A stretch of 64,000 bases of DNA from DATAQC01 sp038238185 (GTDB taxonomy: Bacteria > Actinomycetota > Acidimicrobiia > Acidimicrobiales > AC-14), in the NCBI GenBank assembly GCA_038238185.1, contig JBBRXY010000004.1, forward strand, positions 14,126-78,125. Direction: 5' to 3'. The position numbers and the translations under genes were made by a program. Below, one piece after another: positions 7,900 to 15,944 of this stretch (position 1 is its first letter; every line of letters begins with the position of its first letter). The notes beneath the pieces were generated by a model. The model was given only the letters and a program-made list of their open reading frames with translations. It was not told where the DNA came from and made no database searches.

Positions 7900-10149
7900 A
7901 TGGCTGATAACCGCCCCGAGGCCCCGATGCCGACGCACTTGTGGGCCCACTCCGAGCCCGGAAACACCGACATCCGCGGGGGGCCTCGGCGTTCGTTGCG
8001 TACGAGCCTGGTCCTCGTCCTGGTGCCGCCCCTGCTGGCCCTCATCGTCCTCACCTGCGCTGCCCTTCTCTTCTACCGGGGTGCCGAGCACCGAGTCGGT
8101 CGGGCCCGCCAGGCCATCGAGCACCCGATGCCAGGGCGGGAGGCCGGCTTGGCCACGAGCGACCTGAACGAGGCCATCGGCCAGTTCGGCCGGGCCCGTC
8201 TCGCAGTTGCCGGCGGTCTCATCGGGGCGCTGATGCTGGCGGTGGCGGCCGCCGTCCAGCTCGACCGAAAACTGGTGCGGCCTATCCGAACTGCCCAGCG
8301 GGCCGCCCGCCGGGTGGACGCGGGCGAGCTGGGAATCCGCCTCGACCCCTCCGCCGACGGCGAGTTGGGCGACCTTGCCGTGGCCATGAACGCGATGGCC
8401 GCGGAGCTCGACCGCAGTCGGCCGACGCTGATGGCTGCCGCCGTGGTCGAGCACGACCCGGACCTCGTGCTCGTGGTCGGTCCCGTCGACGACGGCGAGG
8501 GCGACGTGCGTTGGCTCCTGCGTTACGCCAGCCCGGTGGCCACCGAGATGCTCGGGCGCCCGGCCGAGTGGCTGGCCGGGGTACCCATCGCCGGTCTCGT
8601 GCACCCCGACGACCGGTCCAAGCTGCTCGAAATCCTTACGGATTCGGCCGGCCCGGCCATCCGGGCACGCGGCGCCTCGGAGATCCGGTTCTCCCACGTC
8701 CAGGGTCGGTGGTTGGAGGTCGAGCTGGCTGCCGTCGACCTGCTCGACGACGCCAACGTGGCGGGTGTGGTGCTCCACGCCCGGAACCTCTTCGAGCGCC
8801 GGGCCGAGGATGACGAGCTCCGCCACCTGGCCCTCCACGACCCCCTCACCCGCCTGGCCAATCGCACCCTTTTCGGCGACCATGTCGAGCACGCCTTGGC
8901 GCGCAACCGCCGGCCCGGGGCCCGACCCCACGCCGTGCTCATCGTCGACCTCGACGGCTTCAAGACCATTAACGACAGCCTCGGTCATGCCGCCGGCGAC
9001 GAGGTACTGGTGGAGCTGGCCGAACGCCTGCGCACCAGGATCCGTCCGGGCGACACCGCGGCCCGATTGGGCGGCGACGAGTTCGGGGTGTTGCTCGAGG
9101 GCAGTTCCGACTCCGACGCGGGGATGGTCGCCCAGCGAATTCTCGATGCCGTCTCCGGGCCGGTTACCGCCCACGACAAGGAGGTGGTGATCACCGCGAG
9201 CGTCGGCATCGCTATCAGTGAGCCCGGCCAGGACGCCGAGGCACTGATGCGCAACGCCGACGTGGCCATGTACGCGGCCAAGACCGCCGGGAAGAACCGA
9301 TACCAGGTGTTCCGGCGGGAGATGCAGGAGGCCGTCGCCCGCCGCCTCGACCTCGAGGCCGACCTGCGCCAGGCGATCGAACGCCACGAGCTGGTGCTTC
9401 ACTACCAGCCCATCATCGACCTGACCTCCAACGGTCTCGTGGGTGTCGAGGCGCTGGTGCGTTGGGCCAGGCCCGACCGCCCCCTCGTCTACCCCTACGA
9501 GTTCATCAACGTGGCCGAGGAGAGCGGCCTCATCATGCCCATGGGCGCGTGGATCCTGGGCGAGGCCTGCCGCCAGGAGCAGGTGTGGAGCCAGCGCTTC
9601 CCGCGGTCCACGTCGCTCGGGATCGCCGTCAACGTGTCGCCGGTCCAGGTCGACGACCCTGCCTTCGTCGACCAGGTCGTCGCCGTCCTGGAGGCGTCCG
9701 GCACCCCGCCGTCCAACATCACCCTGGAGATCACCGAGAGCCTGTTCATGCGCGACTTCGACGTCAAGGTCGACAAGCTGCGCCGGCTGAGGGACCTGGG
9801 CGTGAAGGTCGCCATCGACGACTTCGGCACGGGATGGTCCTCGTTCAGCCGCCTCAAGGACATGCCCATCGACATCCTCAAGATCGACAAGGCGTTCGTC
9901 GACGACGTCACCCGGGGAGTGGAGGACTCGGCCGTGGCCCAGGCCATCGTGAAGCTGGCCCAGACTCTCGGTCTGCGAACGGTGGCCGAGGGCATCGAGT
10001 ACCCGGGTCAGTCCGAACGCCTGGCCGAGATGAAGTGCGACATGGGCCAGGGGTACCTCTTCTCCAGGCCCGTCCCCGCCGACGCCATCGACGCCCTCCT
10101 GCGCCGCCGCGGCCCGCGGCGCGGCTCGGCGTCTCCGCTGGCCTCGTAG
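7900..10149 (+). CDS. Membrane-bound GGDEF-EAL cyclic di-GMP protein with HAMP and PAS-like regions
   Basis: A 749-residue two-domain cyclic di-GMP enzyme. Two transmembrane helices (about 31-55 and 103-122) are followed by a HAMP-like linker, a PAS-like region (about 180-300), a GGDEF domain and an EAL domain. The cyclase motif GGDEF (about 390-394) is intact, with an RPGD inhibitory site five residues before it. The phosphodiesterase motif appears as VEALVRW, with DDFGTGWSS and an intact downstream EGIE. Both activities are therefore possible. It stands alone after gatB. A TATCGT box at about 7835 suggests its own promoter. Confidence 0.92.
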   Translation: MADNRPEAPMPTHLWAHSEPGNTDIRGGPRRSLRTSLVLVLVPPLLALIVLTCAALLFYRGAEHRVGRARQAIEHPMPGREAGLATSDLNEAIGQFGRARLAVAGGLIGALMLAVAAAVQLDRKLVRPIRTAQRAARRVDAGELGIRLDPSADGELGDLAVAMNAMAAELDRSRPTLMAAAVVEHDPDLVLVVGPVDDGEGDVRWLLRYASPVATEMLGRPAEWLAGVPIAGLVHPDDRSKLLEILTDSAGPAIRARGASEIRFSHVQGRWLEVELAAVDLLDDANVAGVVLHARNLFERRAEDDELRHLALHDPLTRLANRTLFGDHVEHALARNRRPGARPHAVLIVDLDGFKTINDSLGHAAGDEVLVELAERLRTRIRPGDTAARLGGDEFGVLLEGSSDSDAGMVAQRILDAVSGPVTAHDKEVVITASVGIAISEPGQDAEALMRNADVAMYAAKTAGKNRYQVFRREMQEAVARRLDLEADLRQAIERHELVLHYQPIIDLTSNGLVGVEALVRWARPDRPLVYPYEFINVAEESGLIMPMGAWILGEACRQEQVWSQRFPRSTSLGIAVNVSPVQVDDPAFVDQVVAVLEASGTPPSNITLEITESLFMRDFDVKVDKLRRLRDLGVKVAIDDFGTGWSSFSRLKDMPIDILKIDKAFVDDVTRGVEDSAVAQAIVKLAQTLGLRTVAEGIEYPGQSERLAEMKCDMGQGYLFSRPVPADAIDALLRRRGPRRGSASPLAS

Positions 10150-10201
10150 GGTCAGAAAGACCCGTAGGCCGGGCCCCTCTGGGCGAGGCGAGCCGGCGAG
10201 G

Positions 10202-12214
10202 TCAGTTGCCGTTCGAGATGAACGGGAAGTCGAACAGCCCGTGGCGAAGGACCTCGGCGTCGGTCCTCAGGTTCAGTCGGGCCGCCCGGGCCGAGATGTC
10301 ACGGACGGCGCGCTCGAGCGGGCCTCGGTCGATCGCCGGGTTTACCCACACGTTGAGGAAGTAGCCGTAGATGTAGGCGGGCCCGACGAAGGACTTGAAC
10401 CCGTGGGCGGCCATGTAGGCGTAGGTGACCTGCTGGCCCCGGCCGCTGATCCATTCGCTACCCGCTGCGGGACTTCGGGAGAGGGCCACCACCACGTCGA
10501 GGTGGGCAGCATCGAGGTCCGGGGCCTTGAACGTGCCATGGGGGATGGGGGCGTACGCCAACCCGTCCATATCGAGGACGGGCTGATGGAGGCTGAACGG
10601 CATGACCCCGGCGTCGGCCAGGGCGACGGTGCCCTCGAACGGCTGGGCGTCGATCGCCCGGCCCAGTGCCTGGTGGGCATTTCCGATTCGATACCGGTAG
10701 GACGCCCAACCCAGCCACTCCGTAGCCGGCGCCCATGAGACGACCACGGTGAGGGCGACGGCTGCGAGGACAGCCGCCTCGAACGATCCGAAGCCCCAGC
10801 GCACCACGACGGCGATGGCCAGCACGACCGCCGCCCCCCCGACTGCCAACTGGCTGAAGCGCGACGACGCGTTGGTCATCGAAGTCACCGTGGCCACGAG
10901 GATGGCCAGGACGGCCCAGAAGTCGCGCGCCACGTAGGCCGCGGCCTGCTGTCGGGGTCCGAGCCGGTCGAGGAGATCGGGCGTGGGGGCGTAGGCCGCT
11001 GCGGCCACCGACGTGGCCTCCGGATCGCTCGCAGCCTCGGGTATGGGTGCCTCGGACGGGCGTCGCAGGGGACGGGCCAGGACGACCACGGCCACAGGGA
11101 AGAGCAGCTGCCACTCGAAGCGGTTGACGAAGTTCATGGTCAGATTCGAGCTGTGGTAAAGCCCGAGGACGACCACCGCCGACGTCAGGGCCAGAACGAA
11201 GGGCGTGGCGTTCTGGGCGTTGCGGAGCGACCGACGAAGCGCAGAGGTGTCGACCCGCCACATGGTGGCGGCGATGAGGACGACGAGCCCGGCGATGACC
11301 AGCGCCGGCAGCAGGCCGGAGACCACATTGACCAACTGGGCGGACGCCTCTCCCCGGTTTCCCGACTTCACGTAGAACGCGTTGGGCCAGAAGTAACCAA
11401 AGTGGTTCCAGCGCCACCCCCAGTAGGCACCCCAGATGATGCAGACCAGCGCCAGGCCGTCGGCCTGGGCGCGCCTCCGCGTGATGACCAGGGACCAAGC
11501 CATGGCCACGAAGGCGAACAGGATTCCTTCGGGCCGGGTCAGGGTCAAGGCCAGGGCGGTGGCGTAACCCAGCGGTCCGAGCCCGCCGTTGCGGTAGACG
11601 AGGGCGAACAGCAGGGCGACGAGGAAGGCGAAGGACACCGTTTCCAAGCCGGAGAACAGCATGATCATGAAGCTGGGGTTGCAGCACACGATGACCAGCA
11701 GGGCGAGCACCTGCAGCTTGGGCAGGCGGGCCCGACCCACGGCGACCAGGTAGCCGACGAGGAGCGCCAGGCTCACCAGTTTGAAGAAGAGCTCCATCGG
11801 GATGTGCAGGGCGGCGGGAACGGCGGCGACGATCGCATACAGGAAGTTGGTGTATCCCTCCGAAGGCGGGATCGGTCCTGCGCTGTAGTTCCAGTGGCCG
11901 GTCCTGACGAATGTCGTGGCGTACCGCCAGGTGATGAAGGCATCGTCGACGGTGAAGCGGATGAAGACGAAGATCAAGACGATGCCGATGGCGCCGACGA
12001 TAAGGTACGACACCGGGGTCGACCTGATGCGGCCGACCAGGCCCTTCCGTCGGGAGGGCGCGACGATCGCTCGCTGCGGCCGCGGCTGTGGCTGCGGCCG
12101 GGAGCGGCGGAACGCCTTTGGGCGACGACGCTCGACCGATCGGCGCGTGGGGCGGGAGGGCCGCAACGGGCGGGGCCTCAGCAGGGACTGGTTCGGCGGC
12201 CACCCCCGGCTCAC
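10202..12214 (-). CDS. GT-C membrane glycosyltransferase, AftB-like
   Basis: About 670 residues with a basic, Pro/Arg-rich cytoplasmic head and roughly ten membrane helices. The first extracytoplasmic loop carries the GT-C acidic motif FTVDDAFITWRYA and the downstream EGYTNFLYA. This arrangement matches mycobacterial arabinofuranosyltransferase AftB and relatives, which use polyprenyl-phosphate sugars outside the membrane. GTG 12214 is chosen because the upstream extension is low-complexity. The actual sugar donor and acceptor are unknown. It is divergent from the surface-protein genes. Confidence 0.75.
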   Translation of the reverse strand: MSRGWPPNQSLLRPRPLRPSRPTRRSVERRRPKAFRRSRPQPQPRPQRAIVAPSRRKGLVGRIRSTPVSYLIVGAIGIVLIFVFIRFTVDDAFITWRYATTFVRTGHWNYSAGPIPPSEGYTNFLYAIVAAVPAALHIPMELFFKLVSLALLVGYLVAVGRARLPKLQVLALLVIVCCNPSFMIMLFSGLETVSFAFLVALLFALVYRNGGLGPLGYATALALTLTRPEGILFAFVAMAWSLVITRRRAQADGLALVCIIWGAYWGWRWNHFGYFWPNAFYVKSGNRGEASAQLVNVVSGLLPALVIAGLVVLIAATMWRVDTSALRRSLRNAQNATPFVLALTSAVVVLGLYHSSNLTMNFVNRFEWQLLFPVAVVVLARPLRRPSEAPIPEAASDPEATSVAAAAYAPTPDLLDRLGPRQQAAAYVARDFWAVLAILVATVTSMTNASSRFSQLAVGGAAVVLAIAVVVRWGFGSFEAAVLAAVALTVVVSWAPATEWLGWASYRYRIGNAHQALGRAIDAQPFEGTVALADAGVMPFSLHQPVLDMDGLAYAPIPHGTFKAPDLDAAHLDVVVALSRSPAAGSEWISGRGQQVTYAYMAAHGFKSFVGPAYIYGYFLNVWVNPAIDRGPLERAVRDISARAARLNLRTDAEVLRHGLFDFPFISNGN

Positions 12215-12387
12215 GGGACCACCTTGGCTCCGTGCGGACAGGGTCGGACGATCACGGCGATACCGACATTGTTGCCCATTCGTTTCCGACCGGCCGTATG
12301 GGCCCGAAGAGGCCAACGCCACGACGGATGGTGGCGGGTCGGCCGCATTGGGCATAGGATCCCTATCCGACGGGCAGCACCGTGCTC

Positions 12388-12393
12388 TAGAGT
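12388..12393 (+). promoter_or_regulatory. -10 box upstream of the LARTG microprotein
   Basis: TAGAGT is the best promoter element in the 232-bp region between the AftB-like gene and the microprotein. The region also holds the AT-rich palindrome ATAGGATCCCTAT at 12353-12365. Transcription would begin about 45 bases before the ATG at 12447. Confidence 0.4.
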
Positions 12394-12446
12394 TTCCCGT
12401 ACCCAAGCCGGGGCGGGCCCCAGCCGGGTCAGAAGGGTGTCAAGGA

Positions 12447-12608
12447 ATGTACGGAGGCACAACCCCAATCGTGGGCAGCGGAGTCATCGGTGTGGGCCTG
12501 GCGCGCACCGGGTTTCCGTTGGTGGGCATCACGATGCTCGCGTTGACCCTCCTGCTTCTCGGCCTCGTGCTTCTTCGGGCCGCCACCGTCAGGCGGCACG
12601 TCCGATGA
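12447..12608 (+). CDS. 53-residue protein ending in an LARTG-type sorting signal
   Basis: A very small protein with about 17 Gly/Val-rich residues (MYGGTTPIVGSGVIGVG), then LARTG, a long hydrophobic helix (about 23-44) and a basic tail (RAATVRRHVR). LAxTG is recognised by class E sortases of high-GC Gram-positives, and the tripartite layout is that of a cell-wall sorting signal. There is no obvious N-terminal signal peptide or passenger domain, so it could instead be a single-pass membrane microprotein. It has an AAGG next to the ATG and lies 52 bases upstream of a surface-protein gene in the same direction. Confidence 0.6.
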   Translation: MYGGTTPIVGSGVIGVGLARTGFPLVGITMLALTLLLLGLVLLRAATVRRHVR

Positions 12609-12660
12609 ACGGCGCACCAAAGGCGGTCTCTGCCGCTCAACCGCAACGAATGGAGGACAG

Positions 12661-13566
12661 ATGATCGACCGTCTGAGGTACACCACCAAGGTGGGTGCCC
12701 TGATGACCGTGCTCGCCACGGGCCTGTTGGTGGCAGGAGCGAGCCCGGCCCTGGCCGACACCTCGACCGCCAACGCCAACGCCGCGACCTTGTCGCTCAA
12801 CGGGGGGGGGCTGGTCGACACCGGCACCTGCACCGCCACCCACCCGTCCGACTCCGGGCAGCCACCGGTCCTCTGCAACCAGTCGTCGCCGATCACCGTC
12901 CTCCCGGGGTCGGGCATCTCGGCCGGCCTGCTGGTCCAGTCGGCCGTGGCCAACCCCAGCCCTCCGTTCACGAGCACTCCCGCCACGTCGGCGGCGTGCG
13001 CGGGCCTGGTGGGCCCCGGTGGCACCATCCAGATCGGAGCAGGCGGAGCATGTACGCCGACTTCACCGGGTGGAATCGTCATCGACCTGGGTGGCCTGGC
13101 CACCATCAGGGCCGACGCCATCCTCGGTGAGTGCACGGCCACGTCGAACCCCCAGGGCGGCACCACCAATGTCCAACTCGCCAACGCCACCATTCAGTTG
13201 CTGGGCGGACTTCCGACTCCGCTCGTGTCCTCCCCGGCACCCAACACCTCGGTCCTGGGCCTGGGGGCGTTGCTCACCGTGACGCTCAACAAGCAGCCGC
13301 CGGCCAACCCGCCTTTCCCGGCGGTCCTCCCGGGCGGGGTTGCCACCACGGCGCTTTCGGTCCAGGTCCTCGGTCTCGTTCCCGGGCTTCCCCCCCTCGT
13401 CGACCTCTCCATCGGCACGGTGTACTGCGGTCCCAACGCCATCGCCCCTGACGTGCCGGTGATCCCGCTCAAGGGCCTGCCGATCGCCCTGGCCACGGTG
13501 GCCGGAGTCGGCGTGGTGGCCGTGTTGGTCCGGCGCCGCCGGAACTCCGTCGTCAGCGAGATCTAG
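12661..13566 (+). CDS. Secreted surface protein with C-terminal membrane anchor
   Basis: A 301-residue exported protein. It has a signal peptide with cleavage likely after ASPALA (about residue 31), an Ala/Gly/Thr-rich beta-type body with three spaced Cys pairs, and a C-terminal segment made of VPVIPLKGLP, a hydrophobic helix and RRRRN. The ending resembles the tripartite anchors processed by sortases or exosortases, but it lacks LPxTG. A perfect GGAGG site precedes ATG 12661. A run of nine G at 12802-12810 lies early in the gene. A strong terminator follows. The fold is not recognised beyond a loose likeness to choice-of-anchor proteins. Confidence 0.75.
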   Translation: MIDRLRYTTKVGALMTVLATGLLVAGASPALADTSTANANAATLSLNGGGLVDTGTCTATHPSDSGQPPVLCNQSSPITVLPGSGISAGLLVQSAVANPSPPFTSTPATSAACAGLVGPGGTIQIGAGGACTPTSPGGIVIDLGGLATIRADAILGECTATSNPQGGTTNVQLANATIQLLGGLPTPLVSSPAPNTSVLGLGALLTVTLNKQPPANPPFPAVLPGGVATTALSVQVLGLVPGLPPLVDLSIGTVYCGPNAIAPDVPVIPLKGLPIALATVAGVGVVAVLVRRRRNSVVSEI

Positions 13567-13598
13567 AGCCGAACCTGGGAGATACTCCCGGCTGATCG

Positions 13599-13651
13599 AG
13601 AGCCGGGGCAGGAGAAGGGCCGATGTGGCCGATCTCCCGCCCCGGCTCTTT
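13599..13651. terminator. Strong hairpin terminator after the surface-protein gene
   Basis: The stem AGAGCCGGGGCAGGAGA pairs with TCTCCCGCCCCGGCTCT around a 17-base loop and is followed by a short T run. It sits between convergent genes and could end transcription from both sides. Confidence 0.8.
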
Positions 13652-13706
13652 CGCGTACCTGACCCGGCCTAGGGTGTCCCGATGTCCGGTTGCTGTTTCG
13701 GGGTGG

Positions 13707-15239
13707 CTACCGGCTGACGAGGCCGTCGCTGGCATCGGTCGGCGATGTGCGGATCACGGCCTGATCCCAGTCCTCGTCGGTGGGAGGCACGGTCGCGGCC
13801 CTCGGCCGAGGAGGTGCCGGGGTGGGCTCGACGACGAGTCGGGCCGGTGCCGGGGCCCGGCGAGGGGGCGGCGCAATCGGAGCCGGGGCGACCGACACGG
13901 GTACTGCGGGAGCGGGCCGCTCATCGGCCTCGCGTTCGGTCTTCTTCCAGTCGTGGCGGGACCGGAGGACGCGGATGAAGGCCCACCAGGTGGCCACGTG
14001 ATGCACGTAGCTGTAGGGCCAGTTCGCCAGGCCCAGGGCCATGGCCCGGGTTCGGCTGAGTCCCCGGGCCCTCGTGGTCCGGTAGACGGGGCCCCACACC
14101 ACGAGGGGGCCCAGCCCGAACAAGATGAACAACGGCAGCAGACCCCAGCCGTCGGATTGGAACCATTGTGCGGGCCCGCCCACTGCGGTAAGGGCGTAGA
14201 ACAACACCACGACGGTGGCGGAGACGTAGATCGCCCCGCCGATGAGCTGCATCCAGGGGAGCACGAGGAAGTAGCTGATCTCGGCGGCCCCGAAGTTGGT
14301 GATCCCCGGCGACCGCAGGACGGGCCGTAGATAGCGGGTGCACTGCATGGCTCCCTGGGCCCAGCGGCTCCGCTGGCGGATCAGGGTCCGCAGGGTCGGT
14401 AGGCCTTCCTGGGCGACCCAGGTGTCGTGGCAGTACTCGGTGCGGTTGCCCACCAACAACACGTGGAGGCCCAGTTCGAAATCCTCGAGCAGGGCGCCGT
14501 GCCACGGCGTGCCGTGGCGGTCGGCGATGGTGTTGAGGGTGGAGAGCCGGGTGAACTGGCCGTTTCCTCCCAGGCCGACGCTGCCGACATGGCGGCGCAG
14601 CGTCTGCATAGCGGCGATGACGACGGTGAACTCGACGTCTTGCAGTCGCACCAGCAATCGGGCAAAGCGCCGCCGGGCCCGAGCCGGCAGGTCGAGGACG
14701 CGCACCTGGATCTGAACCGCCCCGACCCCGGGATCACCGAAGAAGGCGGGACCGGCGATGGTTTCCAGGCATCGTGTGTCCAGCTGGCCGTCGGCGTCGA
14801 CCACCCCCACGATCACCTCGGCCGGGTCGACGTAGGAGGGCCGGCAGCCATCGAGGGCCTGCCAGGCGGCGTTGAGGGCGGGCCCCTTCCCCTTGCGGGC
14901 GTCCGGCAACCGGCGGGTGACGACCTGTACCCGCTTGGAACGGGCCGCGAGCGCGGCGAGCAGTTCGGGCGTGGCGTCGGTGGACCCGTCGTCGACGCAC
15001 CACACGTAGGCCTCTGGGAAGTCGGCCACCAGCCTGCGGACGGTCTTGTCGATGACCGCTTCCTCGTTCAGGCAGGGGATGATGAAGTGCCACCGGAACT
15101 CGCCGCTGTCGCCGGTCTGTGCCGGCTTCCTGCGCACGAAGGGCACGATGATCACGATCACGTACGCCAGGAAGAGCACGCAGAGCAGAAAGGCCCCGTT
15201 GTTGATGGTGACGAGGACGAGGTCGGAGGTGTTACCCAT
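13707..15239 (-). CDS. Family 2 glycosyltransferase, membrane-bound and processive-type
   Basis: A 510-residue GT2 enzyme with one N-terminal helix, a cytosolic GT-A domain, then two to four C-terminal helices and a Pro-rich tail. GT2 features are IIPCLNEE, the nucleotide-binding VDDGSTD, DxD as VDADGQ, the acceptor-region acid in LLEDFELG and QRSRW, the Q/RxxRW motif of cellulose- or hyaluronan-type synthases. Its ATG overlaps the stop of the exosortase-like gene by eight bases, so the two are co-translated. In Firmicutes, XrtG exosortases are likewise paired with a GT2 enzyme. The polymer made is unknown. Confidence 0.85.
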   Translation of the reverse strand: MGNTSDLVLVTINNGAFLLCVLFLAYVIVIIVPFVRRKPAQTGDSGEFRWHFIIPCLNEEAVIDKTVRRLVADFPEAYVWCVDDGSTDATPELLAALAARSKRVQVVTRRLPDARKGKGPALNAAWQALDGCRPSYVDPAEVIVGVVDADGQLDTRCLETIAGPAFFGDPGVGAVQIQVRVLDLPARARRRFARLLVRLQDVEFTVVIAAMQTLRRHVGSVGLGGNGQFTRLSTLNTIADRHGTPWHGALLEDFELGLHVLLVGNRTEYCHDTWVAQEGLPTLRTLIRQRSRWAQGAMQCTRYLRPVLRSPGITNFGAAEISYFLVLPWMQLIGGAIYVSATVVVLFYALTAVGGPAQWFQSDGWGLLPLFILFGLGPLVVWGPVYRTTRARGLSRTRAMALGLANWPYSYVHHVATWWAFIRVLRSRHDWKKTEREADERPAPAVPVSVAPAPIAPPPRRAPAPARLVVEPTPAPPRPRAATVPPTDEDWDQAVIRTSPTDASDGLVSR

Positions 15240-15825
15240 GAGCCTCGGTGACGGGTGTCCGCGTCCAGAGCAACACCCACAGGTAGAGGAGTAGGCCCCC
15301 GAGCACCCCGAGGGTGCTCACCACCGTGCCCAGCAGCACGTGGCTGATCTCGAACCCGCGCTCGAAGCCCCAGATGCGCATGGACAGGGCGATGACCAGC
15401 AGGCGAGCCTGGTTCACCGCGAACAGCGCCACCACCAGGAGGCCGAGCGTGGCCAGCCCCCTCTGGATCGATGTGCGTCGGGCCATGATGAGACCGCTTG
15501 TCAGCACGAAGAAGGGAATGACGAGAAGGGCGGCCGTACACCCGAGGGTGATGGTGAAGCCGACGAAGGCATTGCGCAGCGGGAACACGACGCTGTTGCC
15601 GATGGATTGGGCCTGGGCCACCCGGGTGAAATCGATGACCCCAGCTGACACCCTGGCTTCGGCCAGCCGGATGTCGGCTTGGCTGACCATCATCACGACG
15701 CCACCGATCACGATGGCCACCGCCGCGGCCCAGCGCCACGCCTGGTGCTTGCGGAACGACGCCAACGTCGCCTGGCTATCGCGCCCCTTCGGCCACCCCG
15801 GTCCCCGGCGTCGCCCCATCGTCAT
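15232..15825 (-). CDS. Exosortase/archaeosortase-like transpeptidase
   Basis: A 197-residue membrane protein with about six helices. The residues expected for the exosortase active site appear in the right order in membrane-edge positions: Cys96 in TITLGCTAAL, Arg141 in VNQARLLVIAL and His162 in ISHVLLGTV. Exosortases cut and re-anchor proteins with C-terminal Pro/hydrophobic/Arg signals and usually sit beside polysaccharide genes, as here. The match rests on these motifs and on context, so a divergent membrane protein remains possible. A palindrome spans its likely -10 box upstream. Confidence 0.7.
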   Translation of the reverse strand: MTMGRRRGPGWPKGRDSQATLASFRKHQAWRWAAAVAIVIGGVVMMVSQADIRLAEARVSAGVIDFTRVAQAQSIGNSVVFPLRNAFVGFTITLGCTAALLVIPFFVLTSGLIMARRTSIQRGLATLGLLVVALFAVNQARLLVIALSMRIWGFERGFEISHVLLGTVVSTLGVLGGLLLYLWVLLWTRTPVTEAHG

Positions 15826-15856
15826 GATCCGCGCTGCACCGTCCCTGTGGGGATTC

Positions 15857-15886
15857 CAATTCTACGGTCGAAGACCGACCGAATTG
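15857..15886 (-). promoter_or_regulatory. Palindromic operator/promoter upstream of the exosortase-like operon
   Basis: CAATTC and GAATTG arms with inner GGTCG/CGACC arms form an interrupted palindrome, with TAGAAT (a -10 box on the minus strand) inside the right half. The site is unusually AT-rich for this genome and lies about 30-60 bases before the exosortase-like ATG. A repressor or activator could bind here. Confidence 0.5.
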
Positions 15887-15944
15887 TACCCGCTCGGCCT
15901 GCCTGCGGGCATCCGGGGGTGGCCCTGTCGAGGCACCGTTGCGG

